From the IMG/VR virus record IMGVR_UViG_3300047392_000131, positions 1-25,087 of that record: a DNA stretch of 25,087 bases; one strand, written 5' to 3'. Below the pieces are notes generated by a model that worked only from the letters and a program-made list of their open reading frames with translations, had not been told where the DNA came from and searched no databases. Below, piece by piece: positions 9,314 through 16,043 of the stretch. Each line of letters opens with the position of its first letter. Positions within the stretch are counted from its first letter, which is position 1. Position numbers and translations under genes: made by a program. The stretch is from a virus.

Positions 9314-9585
9314 TGGCCGGCCTCCATGCCAATCATGGACAGGGCCTTGTCGCGCATTGGATGCGCTTCTGGCGCAGGCTGCCAGTCGGTCGGGATGCTC
9401 AGGTCCTCGGGTACGCGTGCCATGACAAGCGTGCCGGCATCGAGCTTGAAGAAGTGATCATTGATGTTGACCACCAGCACGCCAGCCGCGTCGCGTTGCT
9501 TGAACGGCACGCGGGTTAACGCAGTATGAAAGGCCGCCTGGTTCCAGTAGGCCTCGTTTAGAACAGGTTGATCTTGCTCTTCCAT
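9310..9585 (-). CDS. Hypothetical phage protein, 91 aa
   Basis: The chosen ATG at 9585 has an AAGGGG ribosome-binding site and starts just after the previous gene's stop. The longer frame from 9660 would overlap the membrane-protein gene and adds Cys/Gly-rich text. The protein contains VLVVNINDHFFKLDAGTLVM, a beta-like segment, and ends in a short helical tail (MRDKALSMIG). It may be a small structural or tail-assembly protein, given its coupling (ATGA) to the head-tail adaptor candidate. I do not recognise a family. Confidence 0.55.
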   Translation of the reverse strand: MEEQDQPVLNEAYWNQAAFHTALTRVPFKQRDAAGVLVVNINDHFFKLDAGTLVMARVPEDLSIPTDWQPAPEAHPMRDKALSMIGMEAGQ

Positions 9586-9587
9586 GC

Positions 9588-9782
9588 TTACCCCTTTGGC
9601 AGTGCCCCGTGACTGGACAACCACATCGCCAGGCCCAGCACAGCCGCACCGGTCAGCCATGCAAGCTTTTTGAGCACGTTCTTGCCGACCTCGGTGTAAA
9701 CCTTGTTCAGCGCCACTTCAGCCGCTCGCTCAGCGATGGCTTCAATTTGTTCGTCGGTCAATGGAATGTCCTTTTGCGGCAT
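9588..9782 (-). CDS. Small single-pass membrane protein, 64 aa
   Basis: A strong AAGGAGG ribosome-binding site sits between the radical SAM stop and this ATG. The N-terminal 38 residues form an amphipathic helix (LTDEQIEAIAERAAEVALNK). One hydrophobic segment (residues 40-57, LAWLTGAAVLGLAMWLSS) is a likely transmembrane helix, followed by a short hydrophilic end. This layout is seen in small phage proteins of unknown role near tail genes. A holin role is possible in principle, but no endolysin gene is nearby and holins usually have two or more segments or other features. No function is assigned. Confidence 0.65.
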   Translation of the reverse strand: MPQKDIPLTDEQIEAIAERAAEVALNKVYTEVGKNVLKKLAWLTGAAVLGLAMWLSSHGALPKG

Positions 9783-9793
9783 CGGCGTCCTCC

Positions 9794-11146
9794 TTATGCG
9801 GCCACGGATTGAATGGGGATCACGCGCTTTTTGGGCGCGTCGGGCACGCCATTCACCAGACCGAAAATGTCTTTGCGGTCCTCGCGGAAATCGCCGTCAA
9901 TGAAAACCGGCACGCAGCCGGTCAGGAACTCAATACCCGCCGCGAAGATCGGCACGGCATCGGAGTAAGCGTTGTCGCAGGATCGGTCCCACAGAGGGCC
10001 TTCCAGGAACATGCAAGAGCCCTGGCAAATCTGGAGCATCGGGCAGCTTGGACAGTCCTTGCGCTTGCTCCAGTGCGTGGACGTGTTGAGCATGACGGCA
10101 GCCAGGTCGGAGACATGGCCGATGCGATGCGACTCACCATTTGGAGCCGCACTGGCGGCGCTCACGTTCTGGCAGGTCAGCACATTGCCGCGCAAGTCAA
10201 CGGCAATGTTTTCGCCCTTGTCCATGCCGCACTTTTGCCCAAGGCTGGATGCAGGGCGGCCAGTGCGGATTGAGTTGACGAAGGACGCGACGCGGTTACG
10301 TACTGCCTGGACGTTGGCGGCCTGGCCGGTGCGGACCTCGTGGAACGCCAGATTGCGGAAGCCGTGCAGCTCGTCGGCCTGGAGCGACTGCGCCAGACCG
10401 CCCTCGTCGTAGGCATCCACGAAGCCGCCCTCGCCGATCGGCACCATCTGATCGCCGGTCAGTTCAACGAAGAAGCGCTGGATGGCCGCGCGCGAGACGT
10501 TCGAGCGGTTCACCATCGCGTTGAAGCTGATACGACCCTGCGGAGCCAAGCGGGCGTACAGCGCCATGATGGCGGCGCGCTTCTCTGGGTCTTGCAGCGG
10601 ATCAGGGCCGCGCACATGCTGGCCAGGACCGTCGTGCGAGATACCGACGTTGAAGCCCATCTGGTCTAGCCAGTCGTTGGTCTCTGCATTGAGCAGCGAG
10701 CCGTTGGTGATGACCGATAAAGCAGCGTTGGGGTACTTGGCGCGGATCGCCTCGGCCAGCGGGCGCAGGGTCTTGATGTAGACCAAAGGCTCGCCTCCCC
10801 AGAACTCAACCGCCTCGGGCGGCGTTGTCACCCACGAATCGAGGCCGCTGATGAAGGCATCCACGTCGCCGGGGTTGGTCTCATCCGCACGGGGTACAAA
10901 CCTCTGCGAGCAATATTCGCACTCGTAGTTGCACGACAGGCCCAGGCTGATCTTGAGCACGCGCGGACTGGCCTTTGCCAATGGGGTGTCGCGCGAGACA
11001 ACAGGCGCATCCGGGAGCGGCTGCACGGGCAGGCGCGTGCCAATGTTGTTGCCGCTGGCATCCGCGAGGTCGCTGGTCTGGTTGTCGTATTGCATCCAGA
11101 CGATGGAGCCGTCAGGCTTGCGGGCGTGGATGGTGAACTTAGCCAT
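9794..11146 (-). CDS. Radical SAM protein with SPASM domain (putative peptide-modifying enzyme)
   Basis: The 450-residue protein has the radical SAM cluster motif CX3CX2C (C72, C76, C79), the SAM-binding GGEP (117-120), and a C-terminal SPASM domain. The latter shows C306-X13-G320-X4-C325, then C365-X2-C368-X5-C374-X3-C378, then C390, exactly the seven-Cys pattern that binds two auxiliary [4Fe-4S] clusters. SPASM enzymes mature peptides and proteins (sactipeptides, PqqE, sulfatase maturases). Residues 1-60 are an extra N-terminal part with strand-like text (FTIHARKPDGSIVWMQYD) that may bind the substrate; no standard RRE domain is obvious. The gene follows the oxygenase with an 8-base overlap. 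The nearby substrate candidate is the Cys/Asn-rich tip of the fibre. The specific reaction is unknown. All key residues are present. Confidence 0.9.
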   Translation of the reverse strand: MAKFTIHARKPDGSIVWMQYDNQTSDLADASGNNIGTRLPVQPLPDAPVVSRDTPLAKASPRVLKISLGLSCNYECEYCSQRFVPRADETNPGDVDAFISGLDSWVTTPPEAVEFWGGEPLVYIKTLRPLAEAIRAKYPNAALSVITNGSLLNAETNDWLDQMGFNVGISHDGPGQHVRGPDPLQDPEKRAAIMALYARLAPQGRISFNAMVNRSNVSRAAIQRFFVELTGDQMVPIGEGGFVDAYDEGGLAQSLQADELHGFRNLAFHEVRTGQAANVQAVRNRVASFVNSIRTGRPASSLGQKCGMDKGENIAVDLRGNVLTCQNVSAASAAPNGESHRIGHVSDLAAVMLNTSTHWSKRKDCPSCPMLQICQGSCMFLEGPLWDRSCDNAYSDAVPIFAAGIEFLTGCVPVFIDGDFREDRKDIFGLVNGVPDAPKKRVIPIQSVAA

Positions 11147-11753
11147 TGATGCGATCGACCTTGATATTGAAGAGGATATTCATAAAGGGCTGCTCGCCGA
11201 CATAGGGCTTTTGAAAGTGGATGGCCCTGGAATCAAAGGCGACAAGCAGGCCGCGGTGCGGTTTGATCCAGAACTTGGCATGGGCCTCCCATGGCATCAG
11301 AAGCCCACCAAAGCCCGAAGAGCGCCAGGCCGGATTGCAGATGGCAAAGCCATTGGGCCCGTACTGGTTGACTTGCTCCATCAAATCGGCATTGGTGTCC
11401 AGCTCGGGGCCAAACGGGAAATAAACCGCTTGCAGGTCGCACTCGTCTTCATCGTTGTGCGGCATGATTTCTGTGCCATGGTGGCGCACGACTTCGCGGC
11501 CTTGCACATGCTTGATGCGGCCATGCGGACCCATTAGCTCTTGAATCTTTTGTGCAACATGGGCCAGCAAAACGTTGCAGCTTTCGATGCTGCCGTCAAA
11601 GATGTTGTGGGCCTGCCTATTCCAGATTTCTTCGCCATCGGTTTTCATGGCGCTATGGACTTGCAGCAGGTCCTCATACAGCGTCTGGTCGAACGCAGTG
11701 GGGGCATTGAGGGCCCAAAGGCCTGCCACCGTAGGAAACAGGTTCAACCTCAT
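11139..11753 (-). CDS. Probable 2-oxoglutarate/Fe(II)-dependent oxygenase
   Basis: The protein (204 aa) has the C-terminal signature of 2OG-Fe(II) oxygenases. A possible iron triad is H99-x-D101 (MPHNDEDE) and H179 (FDSRAIHFQKPY). The LLVAFDSRAIHFQKPYVGEQ stretch followed by ILFNI strands is what prolyl-4-hydroxylase-like enzymes show around their distal His. The 78-residue spacing is normal. One departure: the Arg/Lys usually found 9-10 residues after the distal His, which binds the 2OG carboxylate, is Gln188 here, so another residue may do this, or the activity differs. It is coupled to the Ig-like gene and overlaps the radical SAM gene by 8 bases. Its natural target may be the collagen-like fibre, but few Y-position prolines exist there. 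No experiment is known to me. Confidence 0.68.
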   Translation of the reverse strand: MRLNLFPTVAGLWALNAPTAFDQTLYEDLLQVHSAMKTDGEEIWNRQAHNIFDGSIESCNVLLAHVAQKIQELMGPHGRIKHVQGREVVRHHGTEIMPHNDEDECDLQAVYFPFGPELDTNADLMEQVNQYGPNGFAICNPAWRSSGFGGLLMPWEAHAKFWIKPHRGLLVAFDSRAIHFQKPYVGEQPFMNILFNIKVDRING

Positions 11754-12607
11754 TGCACGTTCACCATCAGGTCATCGGTGCCTGTAAAGAACTTGAAGCC
11801 CACCTTGATCTTGGCCACTTCACCCGCGCTCATGCCATCAGTCCGAAAGATGGTGGAGCCCAATCCTGCGACCGTCATTTGTCGGCGCGCCACCAAGTAG
11901 CCCGCAGTCGATTCAAGGTAAACCTCGGCCTCCCGGTCAACAATGAGCTGGCCATTGGGAGTTTCCAAACGGAACTGGATGGTGGCCTCGCCGTTGGCTT
12001 GGAGGTCGATGGATGGGCCGCCAACAAATCGGACAACTGGCAGCGTTTCTTCGCGCACCAGGGATAGGGTGATGGATGGTATGACCTCGATGTCGCCGCT
12101 GACCTTGACCAGCTCAGGAGAGAACACGTTAAAGCCCAGCGTCCAGTCATCAATTGGCGATGTTTTAAAGGGCACCAGGATGTGGCCTACCGGATGGGTC
12201 TGCAGCACAGAAGCATGGAAGGCCTGCGCATCCATCTTGGAAGCCATGGTGGCCGCGTACAAGTTTGGTGTCTGCTGGTAGACGCCATCGGTCGCGCTGG
12301 ATCGCTCCATCATGCCGACCGGCGCATAAAGCATGAAGCTTGCATGGTCAGAAAACTCTGCATGCTGGCGCAGGCTGGCAAGGTCAATAGATCGCTTGTA
12401 CATGGGTTCGCCATGCACCCCATAGTTACCGCGCCACTCGACAATCATGGCTTGGTTAAAGTATTTTCCGCCGCTTGGATGGTTCTCCAGTGGGTTGCCC
12501 ACAAACTCGCGCTGCATGATGGCGCGAACGCTGTAGGTCAGCAGCGTGCCGTCGAGCGTGACATCAAGGGCGAAGGGGGAATTTTTATTGCCCGTGTAAA
12601 GTTTCAT
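11750..12607 (-). CDS. Unknown fibre-cassette protein with probable Ig-like C-terminus, 285 aa
   Basis: The gene starts 9 bases after the fibre stop with a good AGAGGG ribosome-binding site, and its stop overlaps the oxygenase start (ATGA). The first 190 residues are unfamiliar; they contain an aromatic, mixed alpha/beta segment with MIVEWRGNYGVHGEPMYKRS near residues 54-73. The last 85 residues show the strand-turn rhythm of bacterial Ig-like (Big_1 or invasin-type) domains, with IDLQANGEATIQFRLETPNG, a VYLESTAGYL strand pair and a final KIKVGFKFF strand. It could be a second fibre subunit or tip, a chaperone, or a substrate-presenting partner for the downstream enzymes. No signal peptide, no membrane segment and no Cys residues are visible, so it is not an obvious thioether substrate. 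Confidence 0.6.
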   Translation of the reverse strand: MKLYTGNKNSPFALDVTLDGTLLTYSVRAIMQREFVGNPLENHPSGGKYFNQAMIVEWRGNYGVHGEPMYKRSIDLASLRQHAEFSDHASFMLYAPVGMMERSSATDGVYQQTPNLYAATMASKMDAQAFHASVLQTHPVGHILVPFKTSPIDDWTLGFNVFSPELVKVSGDIEVIPSITLSLVREETLPVVRFVGGPSIDLQANGEATIQFRLETPNGQLIVDREAEVYLESTAGYLVARRQMTVAGLGSTIFRTDGMSAGEVAKIKVGFKFFTGTDDLMVNVQ

Positions 12608-12616
12608 GTTTCCCTC

Positions 12617-14284
12617 TTAGCAGCAGTCGCAGTTGCAGTTGCAGTTGTAGCGGGTGCTATATGCTCCTAAGCGAATCGTTGAGCCTCCATCAAACAATGC
12701 GTAAAGTTTGTAAGCGTCATTTGGGTTCTGATCGCCGCAGTTGAAGCAATTGTCGGTAACAGTACAGTTGGCTGCGCCTTGAAAACCCGAATTAACGTTA
12801 TAGGTGCGTATGCAATTGCTTACCGCTGAAAAAAAGTAGTCGTGCAGCCAGCCGTAGTTAGAGGACCAGAGCTGCCCGCCGTTGTTGTCGTAGAAGCGCC
12901 AGTTCCCATCGCTGCCCAATAGGCCAAGCGTTCCCTGGTTGTGGTGCACATGGCGAGTGCCGCCCCAGTCGGTGTCCTGCATGCGCAGATAGTTCGCCGA
13001 GCTGGAAATCGTCAGATCAGGGACCGTGAGCGCACCGCTCATCGTGTCGCCTGTCTTGGCGACGCGACTGGTCACGTCACCGGCAGGACCTTGTGGACCC
13101 TGGGGACCTTGCGGACCTTGCGGTCCAGTCAGACCTTGAGGACCAGCAGGCCCGGTCGCTCCGGTCGGCCCCTGCGGGCCGGTTGCACCTTGCGGGCCAG
13201 TTGGTCCAGTCGGACCAGCGGGACCGGTCGGGCCTTGGACACCCTGAACGCCTTGTATTCCTTGAGCTCCTTGCTCGGCGAGCTTGCCCCATTGGGTTAA
13301 TGCGGCGTCGGAGGGGACGACGTTGGTAGACGACTGCTTAGCAATCCACGAGCGGCCGTTGTAGAAGACGGCATCGTCGGCAACGTAGGCGGTCGCGTTG
13401 CTCCACTCGCCTCGCCAAGTCATGCCGCGCATGCCCTGCGGGCCTTGGATGCCTTGCGGCCCCTGGATGCCTTGCGGCCCTTGCGGACCCATAGGTCCGG
13501 TCATACCGATCGGGCCGGTTTCACCTTGCACGCCTTGCACGCCTTGGGGTCCAATGGGACCAACCGGGCCCATAGGACCAACCGGGCCTTGCACGCCCTG
13601 ATCGCCCTTCTCACCTTTGCCGAATGGCACGCCACCGGACCACACGCCAGGCGTTGTGCCCAAGCGCAAGTACAGAAAGCCATTGTCGGTGGACAGAAAA
13701 GCAAAGCCGTGCGGCTCGTTGTTGTAGTTGGCGCGGTCGGAATAGACGCCCACGGCATCCACGTCAAAGGACATGCCGGCCACGCCCTGGATACCTTGCG
13801 GGCCTTGTGCACCTTGAGGGCCTTGCGGACCGATTGGTCCCTGAAGCCCTTGCTCCCCCTGCGGGCCTTGCGGCCCGGTCGCACCGGTCGCGCCAGTGTC
13901 ACCCTTGACGCCCTGAGGACCTTGCACGCCCTGCGGCCCTTGCGGACCAGTCAGGCCTACCGGACCACGCTCGCCAGGCAGTCCTTGCGGGCCCACGGGA
14001 CCAGGTGCGCCCTGAAGGCCTTGCATGCCCTGCGGGCCAGTGGCTCCCTGCGGACCCTGCGGGCCGGGGACACCGTTGCGCAGTTCGGGCTTAAGTTGAT
14101 CAAGGCCGACGACCTGGTTCTTGAGTGAGCCGTCGTCTTTTTGAATCTGGGCCAGATTTGTGCGAATCTGGTTGATGGATTGCGCAGCCGCGTCCAGCTC
14201 CGCGTTCAGGGCGGCATGGTCGGTGTCATCGCCCTCGCGCTCGGTGAAATCGGTATCGCGGGAATACTCTTGCGGCTGCGCCAT
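12617..14284 (-). CDS. Collagen-like tail fibre with Cys-rich C-terminal tip
   Basis: This 555-residue protein is a probable trimeric fibre for host adsorption. Residues 1-70 form a helical, coiled-coil-like base. Gly-X-Y collagen blocks occupy 71-170, 224-287 and 339-402 (about 75 triplets, mostly Gly-Pro-Gln). Between them lie small beta modules at about 171-221 and 288-335; the second ([20 protein letters not shown], then a WIAK strand) resembles the carbohydrate-binding-type modules common in phage fibres. The C-terminal domain (403-555) starts with the typical GDTMSGALT fibre motif. All nine Cys residues are at 491, 507, 513, 516, 548, 550, 552, 554 and 555, and the tip reads NCNCNCDCC. 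Enzymes encoded just downstream (oxygenase, radical SAM) may modify it. GC falls to about 38% over 12781-12840. A GGAG ribosome-binding site supports the start. Confidence 0.85.
   Translation of the reverse strand: MAQPQEYSRDTDFTEREGDDTDHAALNAELDAAAQSINQIRTNLAQIQKDDGSLKNQVVGLDQLKPELRNGVPGPQGPQGATGPQGMQGLQGAPGPVGPQGLPGERGPVGLTGPQGPQGVQGPQGVKGDTGATGATGPQGPQGEQGLQGPIGPQGPQGAQGPQGIQGVAGMSFDVDAVGVYSDRANYNNEPHGFAFLSTDNGFLYLRLGTTPGVWSGGVPFGKGEKGDQGVQGPVGPMGPVGPIGPQGVQGVQGETGPIGMTGPMGPQGPQGIQGPQGIQGPQGMRGMTWRGEWSNATAYVADDAVFYNGRSWIAKQSSTNVVPSDAALTQWGKLAEQGAQGIQGVQGVQGPTGPAGPTGPTGPQGATGPQGPTGATGPAGPQGLTGPQGPQGPQGPQGPAGDVTSRVAKTGDTMSGALTVPDLTISSSANYLRMQDTDWGGTRHVHHNQGTLGLLGSDGNWRFYDNNGGQLWSSNYGWLHDYFFSAVSNCIRTYNVNSGFQGAANCTVTDNCFNCGDQNPNDAYKLYALFDGGSTIRLGAYSTRYNCNCNCDCC
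12623..12646 (-). repeat. Hexanucleotide tandem repeat coding for Asn-Cys
   Basis: Four units of GCAGTT (the first is GCAGTC) lie in tandem at the 3' end of the fibre gene. Three give Asn-Cys and the variant gives Asp-Cys. Gain or loss of a unit would keep the frame and change the number of Cys residues at the fibre tip. Confidence 0.75.
13079..13270 (-). repeat. Collagen-like repeat block 3 (21 Gly-X-Y triplets)
   Basis: This block encodes 21 triplets plus Gly, with many Gly-Pro-Thr and Gly-Pro-Gln units. It joins directly to the C-terminal fibre domain. Gly-Pro-Thr is a known O-glycosylation site in some bacterial collagen-like proteins; there is no evidence for that here. Confidence 0.9.
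13424..13615 (-). repeat. Collagen-like repeat block 2 (21 Gly-X-Y triplets)
   Basis: This block encodes 21 triplets plus Gly. It begins with a charged GEKGDQG cap, which is a common nucleation or trimer-stabilising text in collagen-like proteins, and ends at GMRG. Confidence 0.9.
13775..14074 (-). repeat. Collagen-like repeat block 1 (33 Gly-X-Y triplets)
   Basis: These 300 bases encode an uninterrupted run of 33 Gly-X-Y triplets plus a final Gly, dominated by Gly-Pro-Gln. Only three prolines are in the Y position (residues 73, 94 and 103), the position that collagen prolyl 4-hydroxylases modify. Thr is common in Y. Confidence 0.9.
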
Positions 14285-14305
14285 CGTTGCTTCTCCTGCC
14301 GGGGA

Positions 14306-14620
14306 TTACTTCTCGACCTTTTCGGTCTTCTCGGCTTTGACCTTCACGGCCGACTTCGTGACCAGCTCGGTCAGGCGCTCGCCTTCGTCATCGCCGTAGA
14401 CCTTGGAGACCTTGCCTGCGCCGTACTTGGCGCTCAGGCGCTCGTACTCGGTGGCGGCATCGACCTCGATGACAGCGGCTTGATCGCCTTCGATGACGTT
14501 TTCCTTGCCGAACATCTGGCGCAGAAGGGTCAGCTCATAGGGCGGGACAGTGACGGGGGTGATGGTGTTGGCATCACGGCGGATCGTGACGTTCAACAGG
14601 GGGACATTGGTCTTGCTCAT
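14306..14620 (-). CDS. Hypothetical phage structural-region protein, 104 aa
   Basis: This small protein follows the capsid gene and precedes the fibre gene. It has a GAGGA ribosome-binding site. The N-terminal half is beta-like (LLNVTIRRDANTITPVTVPP) and is followed by a helix (YELTLLRQMFG). The last 25 residues are almost entirely Lys, Glu, Val and Ala, which suggests a flexible charged tail. It may be a minor head protein or part of head-tail joining, but I do not recognise a family. No catalytic motif or membrane segment is visible. Confidence 0.6.
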   Translation of the reverse strand: MSKTNVPLLNVTIRRDANTITPVTVPPYELTLLRQMFGKENVIEGDQAAVIEVDAATEYERLSAKYGAGKVSKVYGDDEGERLTELVTKSAVKVKAEKTEKVEK

Positions 14621-14649
14621 GTGTTCCTCGCGGACTGGGGTTTGAAGAA

Positions 14650-14677
14650 GCCCCGGCTGGGGTGAGCCGGCCGGGGC
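14650..14677 (-). terminator. Hairpin after capsid gene (weak or partial terminator)
   Basis: A perfect 8-base inverted repeat (arms at 14650-14657 and 14670-14677, GCCCCGGC with GCCGGGGC) with a 12-base loop lies in the 71 bases after the capsid stop. On the transcribed strand it is followed by CTTCTTC rather than a clean run of T. It may reduce read-through into the fibre cassette or protect the 3' end of capsid mRNA. Confidence 0.45.
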
Positions 14678-14691
14678 ACTGGCATCGCCGA

Positions 14692-15738
14692 TCAGGCGAT
14701 GGCGAGGACAGCCTGGGCGTTGCGGCGGTTGGTGGACAGCGCGCAGCGGAGGTTGACCATCGCGTACATTGCCAGCACGTCGTGCGGGCGGATGGGGGTC
14801 ACGATGTCCATGTCATCGTCGCGGTACTTCATGTGCTTGGTGTTCAGGAAGTAGCAGCGCTTCTCCCATTGCACGGTTGGAGTGGTCAGGGCATCCAGCT
14901 CCTCGAATTGAGGGTCCCAGATGATTTCCACGCCCTTGAAGTACATGCCGGTGTTTACGCCGTTGCCGACGCCAGCATCCAGCTTCTTCACGTCACCAGC
15001 GTTGGCGTTGTTCGTGACGACGATTTCCTTGCGGTATGCGTCGATGAACTTGCCACCGGCCAGGATGAAGTTGGGACTGCCACCGTTCTTGATGCAACGA
15101 CGCCAGCCAGCTTCCATGGCCTGGGCCAGCGTGCCCACGGTGCCAGTTTGGATACCGGTCGCGGCATGGTTGCGCCAGTAGGTCGCAGTTGCGCCGTCCA
15201 GGCCGCCTACGACGCCAGTGGCCGGAGCGGTGGACACCAGTGTGTCCAGACCAGCAACAGCGTCGGCGTCTTGCGTGCCGTCGCGATGCAACTCCAGGTC
15301 CAGCTTCTGCATGAAACCTTCGCGCAGGGATTCCATCTGCTCATCCAGCAGGTTCAGCAGTTGGACCTTCTCGTTCTGCTCCAGCTTGAACGCGCCGCGA
15401 TCGCCTTCACGCACCTTGATACCGGCACCGAAAAGACGGTCATAGTCGATGTACAGGCCATCGACGGCACGACGCCAGGGGAAGGCGGCTTGCTCGGTCG
15501 TGTTGCGTTTGTTAAAGGAGACCGCCTCTTCGCCATACGCCCAGGCGAAATTGCTGCCGTAGGTCTTGCGGACGTTCTCGACGACGTTTTGCTTGGCCCC
15601 CAGAAAAGTCTTGCGACCTTCCATGAGTTTCTTGAGAAGGGGGCGCTCCGTGGCGATCTGGTCCACGGGCATGTTGCGCAGGTACTCGTCCAAGGAAACC
15701 TTGGCCAACTCCTGCAAGTCTTGATTGGAAATGGGCAT
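14692..15738 (-). CDS. Major capsid protein (HK97-like fold)
   Basis: This 348-residue protein fits the podovirus major capsid proteins in length and place, downstream of terminase, portal and scaffold. The first 40 residues form a charged helical N-arm (LDEYLRNMPVDQI). A long helical spine segment (KLEQNEKVQLLNLLDEQMES) lies near residue 120, and beta-rich stretches with GGKFIDAYRKEIVVTNNANA near residues 228-247 fit the peripheral domain. WDPQFEELDALTTPTVQW follows, and the C-terminus contains MYAMVNLRCALSTNRRNAQA. I recall similar proteins from Burkholderiales podoviruses. A GGAG ribosome-binding site lies before the ATG. A GC-rich hairpin follows the stop, as often seen after capsid genes. 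Confidence 0.88.
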   Translation of the reverse strand: MPISNQDLQELAKVSLDEYLRNMPVDQIATERPLLKKLMEGRKTFLGAKQNVVENVRKTYGSNFAWAYGEEAVSFNKRNTTEQAAFPWRRAVDGLYIDYDRLFGAGIKVREGDRGAFKLEQNEKVQLLNLLDEQMESLREGFMQKLDLELHRDGTQDADAVAGLDTLVSTAPATGVVGGLDGATATYWRNHAATGIQTGTVGTLAQAMEAGWRRCIKNGGSPNFILAGGKFIDAYRKEIVVTNNANAGDVKKLDAGVGNGVNTGMYFKGVEIIWDPQFEELDALTTPTVQWEKRCYFLNTKHMKYRDDDMDIVTPIRPHDVLAMYAMVNLRCALSTNRRNAQAVLAIA

Positions 15739-15761
15739 GTCGCTGCTCCGAAATGAAAGGT

Positions 15762-15965
15762 TTAAGAAACACCTTCCACACCGTCCACGGCAGACCCTTC
15801 CCGTGCGTTCAGCGCATCAGATTCCCGGCGCGACTCGGGTACGGCTTGATCTGGTGCACTTGGTCCTGGTGGACGCGACCCCACCGGTGCAGCGACTAAT
15901 TCGGCGTGTACCGCATCGAGGTACTGGCTGATCCACTGCGGGAGGCGATCCCCGCTTACGCTCAT
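15762..15965 (-). CDS. Doubtful small ORF, 67 aa, between staple-like and capsid genes
   Basis: This is the only sensible frame in the 305 bases between the staple-like gene and the capsid gene. It starts with a helical SGDRLPQWISQYLDAVHAEL segment and then becomes Pro/Ser/Glu-rich and disordered. There is no clear ribosome-binding site before the ATG. The bases 15966-16043 contain no gene. They include a TTGACG that could be a -35 box, but no convincing -10 box follows, so no promoter is called. The protein may be a small structural accessory or a non-coding remnant. Confidence 0.4.
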   Translation of the reverse strand: MSVSGDRLPQWISQYLDAVHAELVAAPVGSRPPGPSAPDQAVPESRRESDALNAREGSAVDGVEGVS

Positions 15966-16043
15966 TGCAGACCGGTCAGCACAAAGATGCGGAACTGGCA
16001 GAGAGGATTTTCTGGCCGCGTCAAGCCCCTGCCGGATTTTTAT

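Noticed and set aside
9588-9782. Holin gene
   Set aside because: One transmembrane segment and an amphipathic helix are compatible, but no endolysin or spanin is nearby, so the function is left open.
12600-13080. Diversity-generating retroelement acting on the fibre tip
   Set aside because: No reverse transcriptase and no template copy of the fibre 3' end was seen in the window; some lie outside BPP-1-type tail genes, so the left side beyond position 1 remains unseen.
13079-14074. Direct repeats that might be taken for a CRISPR array or DNA satellite
   Set aside because: Period is 9 bases per Gly-X-Y triplet within one open reading frame. There are no spacer-repeat units of CRISPR size.
15966-16043. 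Promoter upstream of the capsid gene (TTGACG)
   Set aside because: No acceptable -10 box is found at 16-18 bases from the TTGACG.
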